A stretch of DNA of 13,403 bases. Source: M55B167 sp964406095. Lineage in GTDB: Bacteria > Verrucomicrobiota > Kiritimatiellia > RFP12 > UBA1067. The stretch lies in contig CAYOQJ010000118.1 in NCBI GenBank assembly GCA_964406095.1, positions 1-13,403 of the forward strand, read 5' to 3'. The notes under the pieces are model-generated. The model ran no database searches, was not told the DNA's origin, and was given only the letters and a program-made list of their open reading frames with translations. How positions within the stretch are numbered: position 1 is the stretch's first letter; each line of letters starts with the position of its first letter. Below, piece by piece: positions 1-7,298 of the stretch. The position numbers were made by a program, and so were the translations under genes.

Positions 1-178
1 TGTGTCGAGGCGCATGACTGACAAGGCGCGGAAACATCGGAATATTGACATATTTCGAGTTTCCGCAACGCTGTCAGGCGTGATGCATTCGCCACAAAAT
101 GTGAAGTTATTTTTGCGTGGGCCCTTAGATCACGCGGTTAATGATTTTCGCTATATCGGGTTGCAGGCAAATCCCGCA
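1..178. other. Intergenic, no gene seen
   Basis: This stretch lies downstream of the PRC-barrel gene. An open frame on the plus strand exists here but has no ribosome binding site and no recognisable protein character, and I see no terminator hairpin with a T-run. Confidence 0.5.
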
Positions 179-604
179 TCAACCCCCATGCGTTGTTTCC
201 CAGTATCCCGGTCGCTCATAATGCTTATAAAGACAATCCTCGAATTCACGGGTAAGTGTTGACCAATCCGTGTACTCCGGCGCAAGCTTGATCATTTCTC
301 GAGACAGATTGATGCTAACTTCAGAAGTACTCCAATTTACTCTTTTAATCCAGTGAGGCGAAACCAGAACTTTTTTCCCCATCCACCAGTTATTGGTATC
401 AATGACCATATAACGGATTGCCCACGCATCGTCATCAATAATAAAATCATCTACATGGCCAATTTCGCCGTCTTTCGCATGGATATGATAGCCGTTCAGT
501 TCACGAGTACTTCTCAAATTGTGATCCCAATTCTCTTCGGTAATCCGAACGCCGGGTTTGCGTTTATATTCGGTGCGCATCATGCCGCGGTCTGCTCCCC
601 ACAT
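179..604 (-). CDS. PRC-barrel domain protein, N-terminally truncated
   Basis: The protein has one clear PRC-barrel domain from about residue 30 to 110, shown by the block LRSTRELNGYHIHAKDGEIG followed by VDDFIIDDDAWAIRYMVIDT and a KKVLVSPHWI stretch. Members of this bacterial family that I recognise usually carry two such domains in about 250 residues; only the second half is present here. The frame stays open upstream of the ATG at 604 back to a TGA near 679, and that upstream part reads like linker sequence (QWPNYWSGLY), but it contains no start codon. Likely starts are the ATG at 604 (GGAG 10 nt upstream) or the paired ATGs at 583 and 580, which overlap the stop of the short CsbD-like frame and could be translationally coupled. 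The gene sits directly behind a promoter of the shared regulon (691-736). PRC-barrel proteins of this type are associated with stress and envelope functions, but the exact role is unknown. Confidence 0.75.
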   Translation of the reverse strand: MWGADRGMMRTEYKRKPGVRITEENWDHNLRSTRELNGYHIHAKDGEIGHVDDFIIDDDAWAIRYMVIDTNNWWMGKKVLVSPHWIKRVNWSTSEVSINLSREMIKLAPEYTDWSTLTREFEDCLYKHYERPGYWETTHGG

Positions 605-657
605 GTACAGGCCGCTCCAATAATTCGGCCATTGATTACTTTTGCTGAACCTTTCAT
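580..657 (-). pseudogene. CsbD-like 5' fragment fused to PRC-barrel gene
   Basis: A 25-residue frame starts at ATG 657 behind AGAAAGG, 7 nt upstream, and begins MKGSAKVINGRI. That opening resembles the start of CsbD-family stress proteins (K-G-x-A-K-x-x-x-G-[KR]-[IV]), which are normally about 60-70 residues long. After about 16 residues the resemblance stops and the frame ends at TGA 582-580, overlapping the ATG pair of the PRC-barrel frame. I read this as the 5' end of a csbD-like gene, with its own promoter, joined by deletion to the second half of a PRC-barrel gene in a different frame. The fragment is short, so the family assignment is tentative. Confidence 0.45.
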
Positions 658-690
658 GTCCATACCTTTCTTGTGTTTCTCACTGTAGAA

Positions 691-736
691 AGCATAGTTC
701 ATAAACCGGAATTATGCGATGGGGTAAAACCCTACC
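691..736 (-). promoter_or_regulatory. Regulon promoter P1 (palindromic box plus -10)
   Basis: Read on the minus strand, the box GGTAGGGTTTTACCCCAT (736-719) is followed after 19 nt by AACTATGCTT, containing the -10-like hexamer TATGCT (696-691). The expected start of transcription is near 684, giving a leader of about 27 nt before the CsbD-like ATG at 657. No -35 box is needed if an activator binds the palindrome centred near -43. The 57 nt downstream from 736 match promoter P2 at all but three positions. Confidence 0.8.
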
Positions 737-845
737 TTGAGATCGCTGGTCTCTGTCAGCGCTGAAGAGGTCGTTGCAAAAGTTTGTAAGTTTGTGTAGA
801 GATGAAAACGGGGCATTTCTGATTTGGAAGGTTAAATCCACTGGT
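737..845. other. Intergenic downstream of GH130 gene
   Basis: This is a short spacer between the stop of the GH130 gene and the box of promoter P1. I see no convincing hairpin followed by T residues, so any termination of the upstream transcript is not of the simple intrinsic type. Confidence 0.4.
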
Positions 846-2306
846 TTAGTCCATCGGCTGCATACATCTGATCAACTCATTGAGATTGACCGTAGCGATG
901 CCGGAGTGAAAATCGGACATGGCATAGGGAATGACGAGCTCGTTGTTATGTATGATGGCTCCGCAGGTATAGACAACGTTGGGAACATAGCCCTCTCGCT
1001 CCTGTTCGTGCGGTGTAATCAACGGTTCTTCGAGCCGGGCAATGACTCGGGTCGGATTTTCGAGGTCGAGCAGCATGGCGCCAATGGAATATTGTCGCAT
1101 AGGGCCGACACCGTGTGTGAGTACCAGCCAACCCTCTTCGGTTTCCAGCGGAGAGCCGCAATTGCCCACCTGAATGAATTCCCAGGGTCGTTGTGGCTCC
1201 TGAATAATTTCGGATTCCTGCCAGAAATGCAGGTGGTCAGAAAACATGATATGGTTGTTTTCGCCATCCTGGCGCGAGAGCATCGCATAGCGTCCGCCTA
1301 TTTTATGCGGGAACAGAGCCATCCCTTTGTTATGCACCGCCCGGCCGTTGAGTGTGATGATGTTGAATGTAACAAAATCCTTCGTTTCAATCAACTGTGG
1401 CAGAATGCTGGAGCCATTATAGGCTGTGTAGGTGGCATAATAGGTAACCTCCCCGTCATCGGCTTTGAAGCGCACAAAACGGGCATCCTCAATTCCGCTG
1501 CTCTCATTTTTTGACACGGGAAAGATAACGCGTTCGGAGAGGGGGTATTCTGCGCGGAAGGTGATTTCATAGTTGCAGTTCGCCAGCCAGTCAATCAACT
1601 CCAGCGCTTCGGCCTGTTGCGGGTTCAGACAAGGATGTTCCGACCTGAATTCATTCAGTTTACCCTTCAACGCATGATAGGTGAAATGGTCCGGCAATCC
1701 GTTGAGCACCCAGGCTGTTGTCTCGTTGCATGCGGATATTTCATTCAGTTTGAGCTCAAAGATATGGCAGTCGTAGTTGATATCCCGCTGTTGTGCCGGT
1801 GTTTCGACATAGTCACTGATAGGGTCGAAAGCCATCAGGTTGGCCGCATTTATGATGCCGCTGCGGAACACGATGGAAGAGATGTGTCCTTCACCGGTGG
1901 CGCGTAGGCTGAGAATAAAACGGATTGCTCCGGACGGTAGATCGCTCTGATCCGGATGGGGAACGATCGAGGGGTTGAAAAGCGCAGCGGATTCGATGGA
2001 ATATTCCATTGTGAAATAAGCGCCTAGCAGCTTTTTTCTGGTATTGCAGAGTCGCGTGTTCGGCGGCAGGTACTCCTGGATTGCTTTCAGGTGCTGATTA
2101 AAAATATGATTGATGTCGCGGTGACGTCCGGCGAAGTCCAGCATCACCTGCTCGAGCAAATGGGTTGCGTCATCTTTGGATAGTGTCATAACGCGTTGGA
2201 TGATCCGTTTGATGCGGGCCGAATTGCTCGGCAGATGTAGGCGGGCGATGACCCGTCGGGGATCGCCCTGCAGCTTTTTGCTTTTCCGTTTTACTTTAGG
2301 ATTCAT
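846..2306 (-). CDS. GH130-family glycosidase/phosphorylase
   Basis: This 486-residue protein has the five-bladed beta-propeller signatures of GH130 (PH1107-related) enzymes. The catalytic-region motif GIEDARFVRF lies at residues 271-280, and GNCGSPLETEEGWLVLTHGVG at about 381-401. The C-terminal ELVIPYAMSDFHSGIATV block (about 456-473) forms the closing blade. The family mostly phosphorolyses or hydrolyses beta-mannosides such as mannosyl-glucose or beta-1,2-mannobiose. The exact substrate cannot be read here. An N-terminal extension of about 100 residues, rich in Lys and Arg at its start, makes it longer than minimal GH130 enzymes. No signal peptide is visible, so it is probably cytoplasmic. 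The start is 24 bp after the stop of the GT4 gene, so the two are almost certainly co-transcribed. The ribosome binding site (CGGAA) is weak, which suggests coupling to the upstream gene. Confidence 0.85.
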   Translation of the reverse strand: MNPKVKRKSKKLQGDPRRVIARLHLPSNSARIKRIIQRVMTLSKDDATHLLEQVMLDFAGRHRDINHIFNQHLKAIQEYLPPNTRLCNTRKKLLGAYFTMEYSIESAALFNPSIVPHPDQSDLPSGAIRFILSLRATGEGHISSIVFRSGIINAANLMAFDPISDYVETPAQQRDINYDCHIFELKLNEISACNETTAWVLNGLPDHFTYHALKGKLNEFRSEHPCLNPQQAEALELIDWLANCNYEITFRAEYPLSERVIFPVSKNESSGIEDARFVRFKADDGEVTYYATYTAYNGSSILPQLIETKDFVTFNIITLNGRAVHNKGMALFPHKIGGRYAMLSRQDGENNHIMFSDHLHFWQESEIIQEPQRPWEFIQVGNCGSPLETEEGWLVLTHGVGPMRQYSIGAMLLDLENPTRVIARLEEPLITPHEQEREGYVPNVVYTCGAIIHNNELVIPYAMSDFHSGIATVNLNELIRCMQPMD

Positions 2307-2330
2307 GGTTTTCCGTATTTAATAGGTGTT

Positions 2331-4598
2331 TTAGGTGATTATGGCATCTTCCGAAAGCCGGAGTTCGAGCAGGCTTTGAATAAAGGAAAGAGTGGACTCT
2401 GCCCCCTGGTTTTCGTTGGGGCGGTCGGGGTGGAGACCGTCGCGGCATCCGCCCGTGGTGGGGTCGTATAGCGGAAGACCAAGGTCGTTGCGGCCGAGAA
2501 ACCACTCGAATGCACAGTGTGACTCATTCATCCAGAACTTATCGCCGGTAAAGCGATAAGCTTCAAGACCGGCGGAGACCATAGCATGCGCCTCTACGGG
2601 TTGCTGATCAAAGCGGGCACACTCACCATCCTGCGGATAGAATCCATTCGACCCGACCGAAGAAAAATGGTTGTCAGATCGCTGCAGATCAGCCAGCCAC
2701 TGGAGCGATTCGAGTCCGACATTGGTCAGATCGGAACTGGGAATTGACTGGCCGCATAGCAATATGGCATGAGGGATCACTGCGTTGCAATAAGCCAGAC
2801 TGTTTTCGAACCAGCGCCATGTGTCAGTGCGGCAGGTGTGATACAAACCCAACAGACGCTCCGCCAATTGATCGCGAATGCCGGTCACCAGTCGGTCACC
2901 CTCGAAGCGCTTCAGATATTCATGAATACCGAGTAGGCCGAAGGCCCAGGCGCGAGGACTGGATGTGTCAGGAAGGGCGGGCAGGGCCTGTTCGAAGAGA
3001 CCGCTCGCGATGCCGCGCAAAGCCGAGGTTGAGGAACTTCCTATTACGGTTCCCAATGCCCATAGGGTACGGCCCAGGCAGTCGTCCGAGCCACTCTCCT
3101 CAAGCCAGTTTCGTTGGTAATCCATAAAATTACGAAAGCGACCGGTTTCCGGATTATAGGCATAGGCGATAAAGGCCAGATAGCGTGTAGCCAGCTTCAG
3201 CGACTGTCCGTTGCCCAGTTCCAGTTCGGCTAATTTCATGCTGACAATCAGTGCACGGGCATTGTCGTCAATGCTGTAGCCCTCAGCATAGTTGGGCACA
3301 ATGTGGATGGCGTGCTGGATCATGCCGGTGTCATCCGTCAGACGGAATAAATGATTCAGTTTGAGCATAGGAAGGTCGGCGGGCCGCTGACTCAATGGTT
3401 TGACCGCATACCCGGGGGAACCACCATGAAGCTGTTGCGTGCGGGCATGGTCAAAACTTTTCATATAGCGTCGGGCGATTTTGGACCAGATCATTTCCCG
3501 TCCGAACAGATAAGCCTTCTTGCGCATGGCATGGCGTTTGGCTTCGTGGTCAAGCAGATCCAGTACCTCTGCTGCCAATGCGGTAGAATCGCCGAATGGG
3601 AACAGAGCACCACGCCCGTCAGCGAGCAACTCCTCCGCATGCCAGTATGGGGTTGATATCACCGCCTTTCCAGCGCCGAGCGTGTAGGCCAGAGTGCCGG
3701 ATGTGATCTGTGCCGGATTGAGGTAGGGCGTAATATAGAGGTCAGCCGCGCTGATAAATTCAATCAATTGTTCGAGCGTTACAAAGCTGTTGTGAAAAAT
3801 GACATTCCCGGCCACTCCCAGCGTCTGGGCAAGCCGATGCAGCGACAGCCGGTACAGTTCGCCCTCGTGTTGCAGGACATGCGGGTGGGTCGCGCCGACA
3901 ATCATATACACCACCTCCGGATGATGCTCAACGATTGCGGGCAGGGCCGAAATTACTGTTTCAATGCCTTTATTGGAAGAGAGCAACCCAAAGCTCAACA
4001 GCACCATTTTCCCTTCTACCCCGAATAGATCTTTGTGGAAACTGGGGTCGGCGAAGGGGACATCAGGCACTCCGTGATGGATCATGTCGATCTTGTCTTC
4101 GGGAACATCATAGATATCCTTCAGGAAGTTAACTCCACGGTGGCTCATAACCACTATCCGGTCAGATAAAGATGCCACCTCTTTAAGTACGCGCAGCTGT
4201 GCGGGCAAAGGTTCTTTCAGAATGGTATGCAGTGTTGTGACTACCGGCATGCGCAGCTCCCGCAGCAGTGTGAGTATATGGCTTCCTGCGGAGCCGCCAT
4301 AGATTCCATACTCATGCTGAAGGCAGACCACATCCACATTATTGATGTTCAGAAATTCGGCGGCCCGGCGATAGGACTCAATATCTTTTTCCAACAATTC
4401 GAACCGTACGCGGGGCGGATAGGTATAGCCGGCCTCGGTGTCGTTGACCGGCAGGGCTAGACAGGTGATCGTGTCGGTGTATGCCTCCGCAACGGCCTCG
4501 CACAAATCGGTGGTAAAGGTGGCAATACCGCACTGCCGAGGCATATAATTGCCAACAAAAGCTACACGGTTGATTATAGAAATTTCAGTATTATCCAT
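2331..4598 (-). CDS. GT4 glycosyltransferase with C-terminal helical domain
   Basis: This 755-residue protein is probably bifunctional in architecture. Residues 10-385 form a GT-B fold glycosyltransferase of family GT4. The N-terminal RQCGIATFTTDL loop is at 21-32, QHEYGIYGG at 94-102, the LSFGLLSSNKGIE nucleotide-sugar region at 201-213, and the SGTLAYTLGAGKAVISTPYW donor-binding segment at 300-319. Residues from about 410 to 755 resemble an (alpha/alpha)6-barrel, with YSIDDNARAL (441-450) and SDDCLGRTLWALG (504-516) as its recognisable motifs. This two-domain layout is often found next to a GH130 gene, as here. The pair probably builds or remodels a mannose-containing glycan, but the product is unknown. 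The ATG at 4598 is supported by CTGGAG, with GGAG 8 nt upstream. No copy of the shared promoter box lies directly upstream; transcription may come from P2 at 5248. Confidence 0.88.
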   Translation of the reverse strand: MDNTEISIINRVAFVGNYMPRQCGIATFTTDLCEAVAEAYTDTITCLALPVNDTEAGYTYPPRVRFELLEKDIESYRRAAEFLNINNVDVVCLQHEYGIYGGSAGSHILTLLRELRMPVVTTLHTILKEPLPAQLRVLKEVASLSDRIVVMSHRGVNFLKDIYDVPEDKIDMIHHGVPDVPFADPSFHKDLFGVEGKMVLLSFGLLSSNKGIETVISALPAIVEHHPEVVYMIVGATHPHVLQHEGELYRLSLHRLAQTLGVAGNVIFHNSFVTLEQLIEFISAADLYITPYLNPAQITSGTLAYTLGAGKAVISTPYWHAEELLADGRGALFPFGDSTALAAEVLDLLDHEAKRHAMRKKAYLFGREMIWSKIARRYMKSFDHARTQQLHGGSPGYAVKPLSQRPADLPMLKLNHLFRLTDDTGMIQHAIHIVPNYAEGYSIDDNARALIVSMKLAELELGNGQSLKLATRYLAFIAYAYNPETGRFRNFMDYQRNWLEESGSDDCLGRTLWALGTVIGSSSTSALRGIASGLFEQALPALPDTSSPRAWAFGLLGIHEYLKRFEGDRLVTGIRDQLAERLLGLYHTCRTDTWRWFENSLAYCNAVIPHAILLCGQSIPSSDLTNVGLESLQWLADLQRSDNHFSSVGSNGFYPQDGECARFDQQPVEAHAMVSAGLEAYRFTGDKFWMNESHCAFEWFLGRNDLGLPLYDPTTGGCRDGLHPDRPNENQGAESTLSFIQSLLELRLSEDAIIT

Positions 4599-4852
4599 TT
4601 ATTCATCTCCAGTACGATTCGTTTTGCGGATCTGATCAAAAAATGCAGTCCGGCACCTCAATAGAGCAGAACGGAGTGGCGGGAAACACCTGTGAGATTA
4701 GCTGCAGCATCCAGATTATACAGAATGTCCGGTTTCGGCGGAAAAGCTGCTCGTATAAATCACAGAAGCCTGTTTCCTCGATATGGTATTCAGCATCCTC
4801 TCTGGAGTCGCGACAGGATTCTCTGTATGCATCTCGCTGACGACGGCGGTGG
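4599..4852. other. Intergenic, possible gene remnants
   Basis: This stretch of about 250 bp separates the DUF3309 frame from the glycosyltransferase. On the minus strand several overlapping open frames run through it, one continuing in a shifted frame from the DUF3309 gene, but none has a convincing start signal or a recognisable family. It could be the eroded 3' part of the DUF3309 region or of another small gene. Confidence 0.35.
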
Positions 4853-4918
4853 CTAGGCCGGCAGTACGCCGACCAGCATCAGCACCATTATGATCAGTAA
4901 GATTGTTCCTGTCGTCAT
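4853..4918 (-). pseudogene. Truncated DUF3309-like membrane peptide
   Basis: The frame encodes MTTGTILLIIMVLMLVGVLPA, 21 residues, behind a good ribosome binding site (AAAGGA, 7 nt before ATG). The pattern xxGTILLIIxxLxLxGxLP is typical of the first half of DUF3309 proteins, which are about 50 residues with two hydrophobic stretches; family members usually continue with Trp-Pro after LP-[AT]. Here the next codons are TAG-CCA, so a TGG to TAG change is the simplest explanation. The sequence after the stop no longer resembles DUF3309 in that frame. It could still be made as a single-span membrane peptide. Confidence 0.55.
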
Positions 4919-4934
4919 GTTGAAATCCTTTCAA

Positions 4935-4959
4935 TCAGCCGACGGACGCGGTTGGCTGA
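4935..4959. other. Stem-loop upstream of DUF3309 start
   Basis: TCAGCCGAC (4935-4943) and GTTGGCTGA (4951-4959) can form a 9-bp stem, one pair being a G-T/U wobble, around a 7-nt loop. It lies between the entericidin-like gene and the DUF3309 frame, about 16 nt before the latter's ATG, and has no T-run. It may attenuate or process the transcript. Confidence 0.4.
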
Positions 4960-5040
4960 CGCTTTGATAATTCATATCAGATGAGTGAACGTTTCATGAA
5001 TTCACGTTAATGGCGCACCAATTTCTGAAATCGGTCACTT

Positions 5041-5169
5041 TTAGTTGGCAGCGTCTTTGATGGAGTCCCCAACGCTTTCGATGTCCTGACCGGCCCCTCT
5101 GAGCATATTGCATGATGCAACTAGAAGAACCATGCCCAGCAAAACCAGCGCCATTAATAAATTTTTCAT
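5041..5169 (-). CDS. Entericidin-like small lipoprotein
   Basis: This gene encodes 42 residues: MKNLLMALVLLGMVLLVASC followed by NMLRGAGQDIESVGDSIKDAAN. The first 19 residues form a lipoprotein signal peptide and LVASC is a good lipobox, with Cys20 as the lipidation site. The rest has the G-x-G-x-D-[IV]-x-x-x-G-D-x-I-x-D-A pattern of the entericidin EcnA/EcnB family, small envelope lipoproteins linked to stationary-phase and stress responses. GGGAGG lies 7 nt before the ATG, and the leader from promoter P2 is about 27 nt. The length is normal for the family. It is the first gene behind P2, and the DUF3309 frame and GT4 gene follow on the same strand. Confidence 0.8.
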   Translation of the reverse strand: MKNLLMALVLLGMVLLVASCNMLRGAGQDIESVGDSIKDAAN

Positions 5170-5202
5170 AATAATACCTCCCTTTTGTCTGTCACTAAAG
5201 AA

Positions 5203-5248
5203 AGCATAGTTCATAAACCGGAATTATACGATGGGGTAAAACCCTACC
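5203..5248 (-). promoter_or_regulatory. Regulon promoter P2 (palindromic box plus -10)
   Basis: The box GGTAGGGTTTTACCCCAT (5248-5231) is followed after 19 nt by AACTATGCTT, with TATGCT at 5208-5203. Transcription should start near 5196, just ahead of the entericidin-like gene. It is nearly identical to P1 well beyond the box. Its upstream edge lies only 3 nt from the end of a dispersed repeat. Confidence 0.82.
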
Positions 5249-5251
5249 ATC

Positions 5252-5371
5252 CAAAGCTGCTTTAAGTTGCAACCAGATTAAGTTCTTTGTGATGAACCTA
5301 GCACTTATCTTGAATTGTCCAAGTGTATTTTAACCGTCGCAGTTTTAGTAAAAAACGCTGCGCGTTTTAGG
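5252..5371. repeat. Dispersed repeat copy 1
   Basis: About 120 bp that match, in diverged form, positions 13138-13256 in the same orientation. Both start with CAAAGCTGCTTT, itself a palindrome around one base, share GCAACC soon after and GTCGCA later, and end in a 24-nt block with two mismatches containing AAAACGC-TGC-GCGTTTT (stem 5352-5358 with 5362-5368). The hairpin arms are conserved in both copies while the loop differs (TGC versus TTC). Read on the minus strand, both copies give the peptide pattern KR-x-AFFTK-x-AT-x-K near the hairpin, but this copy then has stop codons. Confidence 0.6.
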
Positions 5372-5512
5372 AATATAAACAGAAGGTAATTTTTAAATAA
5401 ATGTTGAGAAAGCTACTTACGCCTTCGATGCTTACCCGGAATGCTATTTTATGCTTGCGACGGAATCACCGCCTCACCTTCAACAATTTGAACTATTTCG
5501 ACCCCTTCAACC
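5372..5512. other. Intergenic between repeat and radical SAM gene
   Basis: About 140 bp downstream of the radical SAM gene with no supported gene. GTTGAAGG occurs twice on the minus strand just after the stop codon. No intrinsic terminator is clear. Confidence 0.35.
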
Positions 5513-6991
5513 TTATCCTACATGCAGTTCACAGATTTTACGAAAGTGATAACCGTAGATTGCAAGCATAATTGCATCAGGGAGGAGCCTGGGATGATTT
5601 GACAACGTCCAGTACATCAGTTTCCAGTACTGCACACGCTCCCTTCCCTCAATCCCGAGTCTGAAAACAGAGCGTATGATTGCGAGAATATGGATGAATT
5701 TGAGCTTGCTGTGGAACTGCGGCGGCTGGTATTCCTGCAGAAAGGTCTGGATGCGGCGGTAGTATGGCTCAGGAGCGTAGATCGTATCCAGGATGCGGCG
5801 GTATCCGTCCTTCAATGTCGCGAGCGTCATCGCCGGAATGATATTGGTCGTGCCGTCCACATTGTCTCCCGAAGGTTCCGTGGTGAGGCGCCCCTCTTTT
5901 TTCATGCGTGCGTACAGGCGTGTTCCCTGCGGCGCTTGCAGCATCCCGACCATGGCTGTAACAATACCGCTTCTCTGGATAAAATCGATCTGTCGCTGAA
6001 AGATGGAGGGGTGATCGTGATCAAAACCCACTATGAACCCTCCCTGGACCTGAAGCCCCGCCCTTTGTATACTCTTCACATCTTCTACCAGATTGCGGTT
6101 CCGGTTCTGGCTCTTGCTGCACTCGTTGAGACAGGTATTATCCGGAGTTTCGATGCCGATGAAAACGGTGTCGAAACCGGCTGCAGCCATCATATCCATC
6201 AGGGTCTGGTCGTCAGACAGATTGATAGAGGCTTCGGTGACAAACTTAGTTCCGTTTTTACCCTTCTGCCAGGCGATCAGCGCAGGCAGGAGATCGGCAA
6301 TTAAAAACGCTTTGTTCCCAATGAAGTTGTCGTCTACAAAAAATATGGCTCCGCGCCAGCCCTGGGCATACAGGATATCGAGTTCGGTGATGATCTGGAC
6401 TGAACTCTTGATGCGGAATTTGTGGCCGAGCATGGCGGTTACATTGCAGAAGTCACAGTTGAAAGGGCATCCGCGCGAAAACTGCAGACTCATGGTTGCG
6501 TAGTGTTTAAGATTCACGAGCCGCCACAGAGGCGCGGGTGTCTGTCGCATATCCGCAAATTCGGTGGTTTCGTAGAGGCGTTTTGGCTCTCCTTGAGCCC
6601 AGTCTTCGAGAAACGGCGGCAGCGTCAACTCAGCCTCGTTCAGGATGAAATGATCCACCTTTTCGAACTGTTCATGCTCGGTTGTGAACAACGGACCGCC
6701 TGCGACAATCCGCAATCCGGCATCTTTACACCGGGCGATCAGCCGACGGGCGGATTCACGCTGGATGACCATGGCACTGATGAAAACGCACTCTGCCCAC
6801 GCCAGATCTTTGTCTGTGAGTTTGCGGACGTTTGTATCAACAAGGCGCAGCGACCAATCCTTCGGCAGCATGGCCGCAACAGTCAGCAGGCCCAGCGGTG
6901 GCAGAGCCGAACGCTTGCCGATGAATTTGAGGGCATGTTTGAAGCTCCAGAACGTATCCGGAAACTCAGGGTAAATCAGAAGAATGTTCAC
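5513..6991 (-). CDS. B12-binding radical SAM protein (DUF4070 type)
   Basis: This 492-residue protein starts with a cobalamin-binding Rossmann-like domain (about residues 1-135; MNILLIYPEFPDTFWSFKHA at the start, VAGGPLFTTEHEQF near 96-109). The radical SAM core follows, with the iron-sulfur motif CPFNCDFC giving Cys175, Cys179 and Cys182. Further core motifs are FFVDDNFIGN, VFIGIETP and GGFIVGFDHD. The last third matches the DUF4070-type C-terminus of this class, which includes the hopanoid C2-methylase HpnP and relatives. The probable chemistry is a B12-dependent radical methylation or rearrangement, but the substrate is not known and HpnP identity is not claimed. The start is GTG at 6991, behind GGAGG 6 nt upstream; the first residues fit the family start. 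Promoter P3 at 7096 gives a leader of about 53 nt. Confidence 0.87.
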   Translation of the reverse strand: MNILLIYPEFPDTFWSFKHALKFIGKRSALPPLGLLTVAAMLPKDWSLRLVDTNVRKLTDKDLAWAECVFISAMVIQRESARRLIARCKDAGLRIVAGGPLFTTEHEQFEKVDHFILNEAELTLPPFLEDWAQGEPKRLYETTEFADMRQTPAPLWRLVNLKHYATMSLQFSRGCPFNCDFCNVTAMLGHKFRIKSSVQIITELDILYAQGWRGAIFFVDDNFIGNKAFLIADLLPALIAWQKGKNGTKFVTEASINLSDDQTLMDMMAAAGFDTVFIGIETPDNTCLNECSKSQNRNRNLVEDVKSIQRAGLQVQGGFIVGFDHDHPSIFQRQIDFIQRSGIVTAMVGMLQAPQGTRLYARMKKEGRLTTEPSGDNVDGTTNIIPAMTLATLKDGYRRILDTIYAPEPYYRRIQTFLQEYQPPQFHSKLKFIHILAIIRSVFRLGIEGRERVQYWKLMYWTLSNHPRLLPDAIMLAIYGYHFRKICELHVG

Positions 6992-7050
6992 TGGTCACCT
7001 CCATCTGCCATCCGGCCCGCTCTCTGCACGGACTCTGTGATGACAATGTA

Positions 7051-7096
7051 ATCATACATAAGCCGACGCTCTGATGCCATGGGGTGTAACCCTACC
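7051..7096 (-). promoter_or_regulatory. Regulon promoter P3, upstream of radical SAM gene
   Basis: The box GGTAGGGTTACACCCCAT (7096-7079) is followed after 19 nt by ATGTATGATT, with the -10 hexamer TATGAT at 7056-7051, one base from the TATAAT consensus. The expected start is near 7044. A 25-nt stretch including this box is identical to that of P4, 129 bp upstream. Confidence 0.82.
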
Positions 7097-7112
7097 ACAA
7101 CAGGAGGCCCGC

Positions 7113-7166
7113 CTACTTCTGCATCTCATCGCCGCTCTTCTCAACGGCGGCTCCGGCTTTCTTCTC
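7113..7166 (-). pseudogene. 3' tail of a lost small gene
   Basis: Between promoters P4 and P3 a frame reads EKKAGAAVEKSGDEMQK and ends at TAG 7115-7113. A TAA stop precedes it and there is no start codon. The Ala/Lys/Glu-rich amphipathic pattern with K-x-G-x-x-x-E-K-x-G is typical of the C-terminus of small stress or envelope proteins of the kind controlled elsewhere in this window. I infer that most of a small gene was deleted, leaving its promoter joined almost directly to its tail. Confidence 0.4.
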
Positions 7167-7179
7167 TTATTACAACAAT

Positions 7180-7225
7180 ATGATACGCAATCAGTGAATT
7201 GCTTGCCATGGGGTGTAACCCTACC
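7180..7225 (-). promoter_or_regulatory. Regulon promoter P4, orphaned
   Basis: The box GGTAGGGTTACACCCCAT (7225-7208) is followed after 19 nt by GCGTATCATA, with TATCAT at 7185-7180. Transcription should start near 7173 and run straight into the 3' gene tail at 7166 and then P3. It may still contribute to radical SAM expression as a second, upstream promoter. Confidence 0.78.
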
Positions 7226-7298
7226 ACAGCGCATATGAATCAGTTTGGAGCCGCTGTTAAAATAGCTGGCCGCAGAATAGATCAGTACACAGTAAAAA

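Noticed and set aside
774..1514. Long plus-strand open frame of 246 codons
   Set aside because: It lies wholly antisense to the GH130 gene, has no ribosome binding site and reads like a shadow translation.
5690..7051. Several plus-strand open frames of 68-209 codons
   Set aside because: They are antisense to the radical SAM gene, whose domains and start signal are clear.
7052..7234. 60-codon minus-strand frame with two GRVTPHG segments
   Set aside because: The repeated peptide is only the translation of the two promoter boxes; the frame runs through both promoters.
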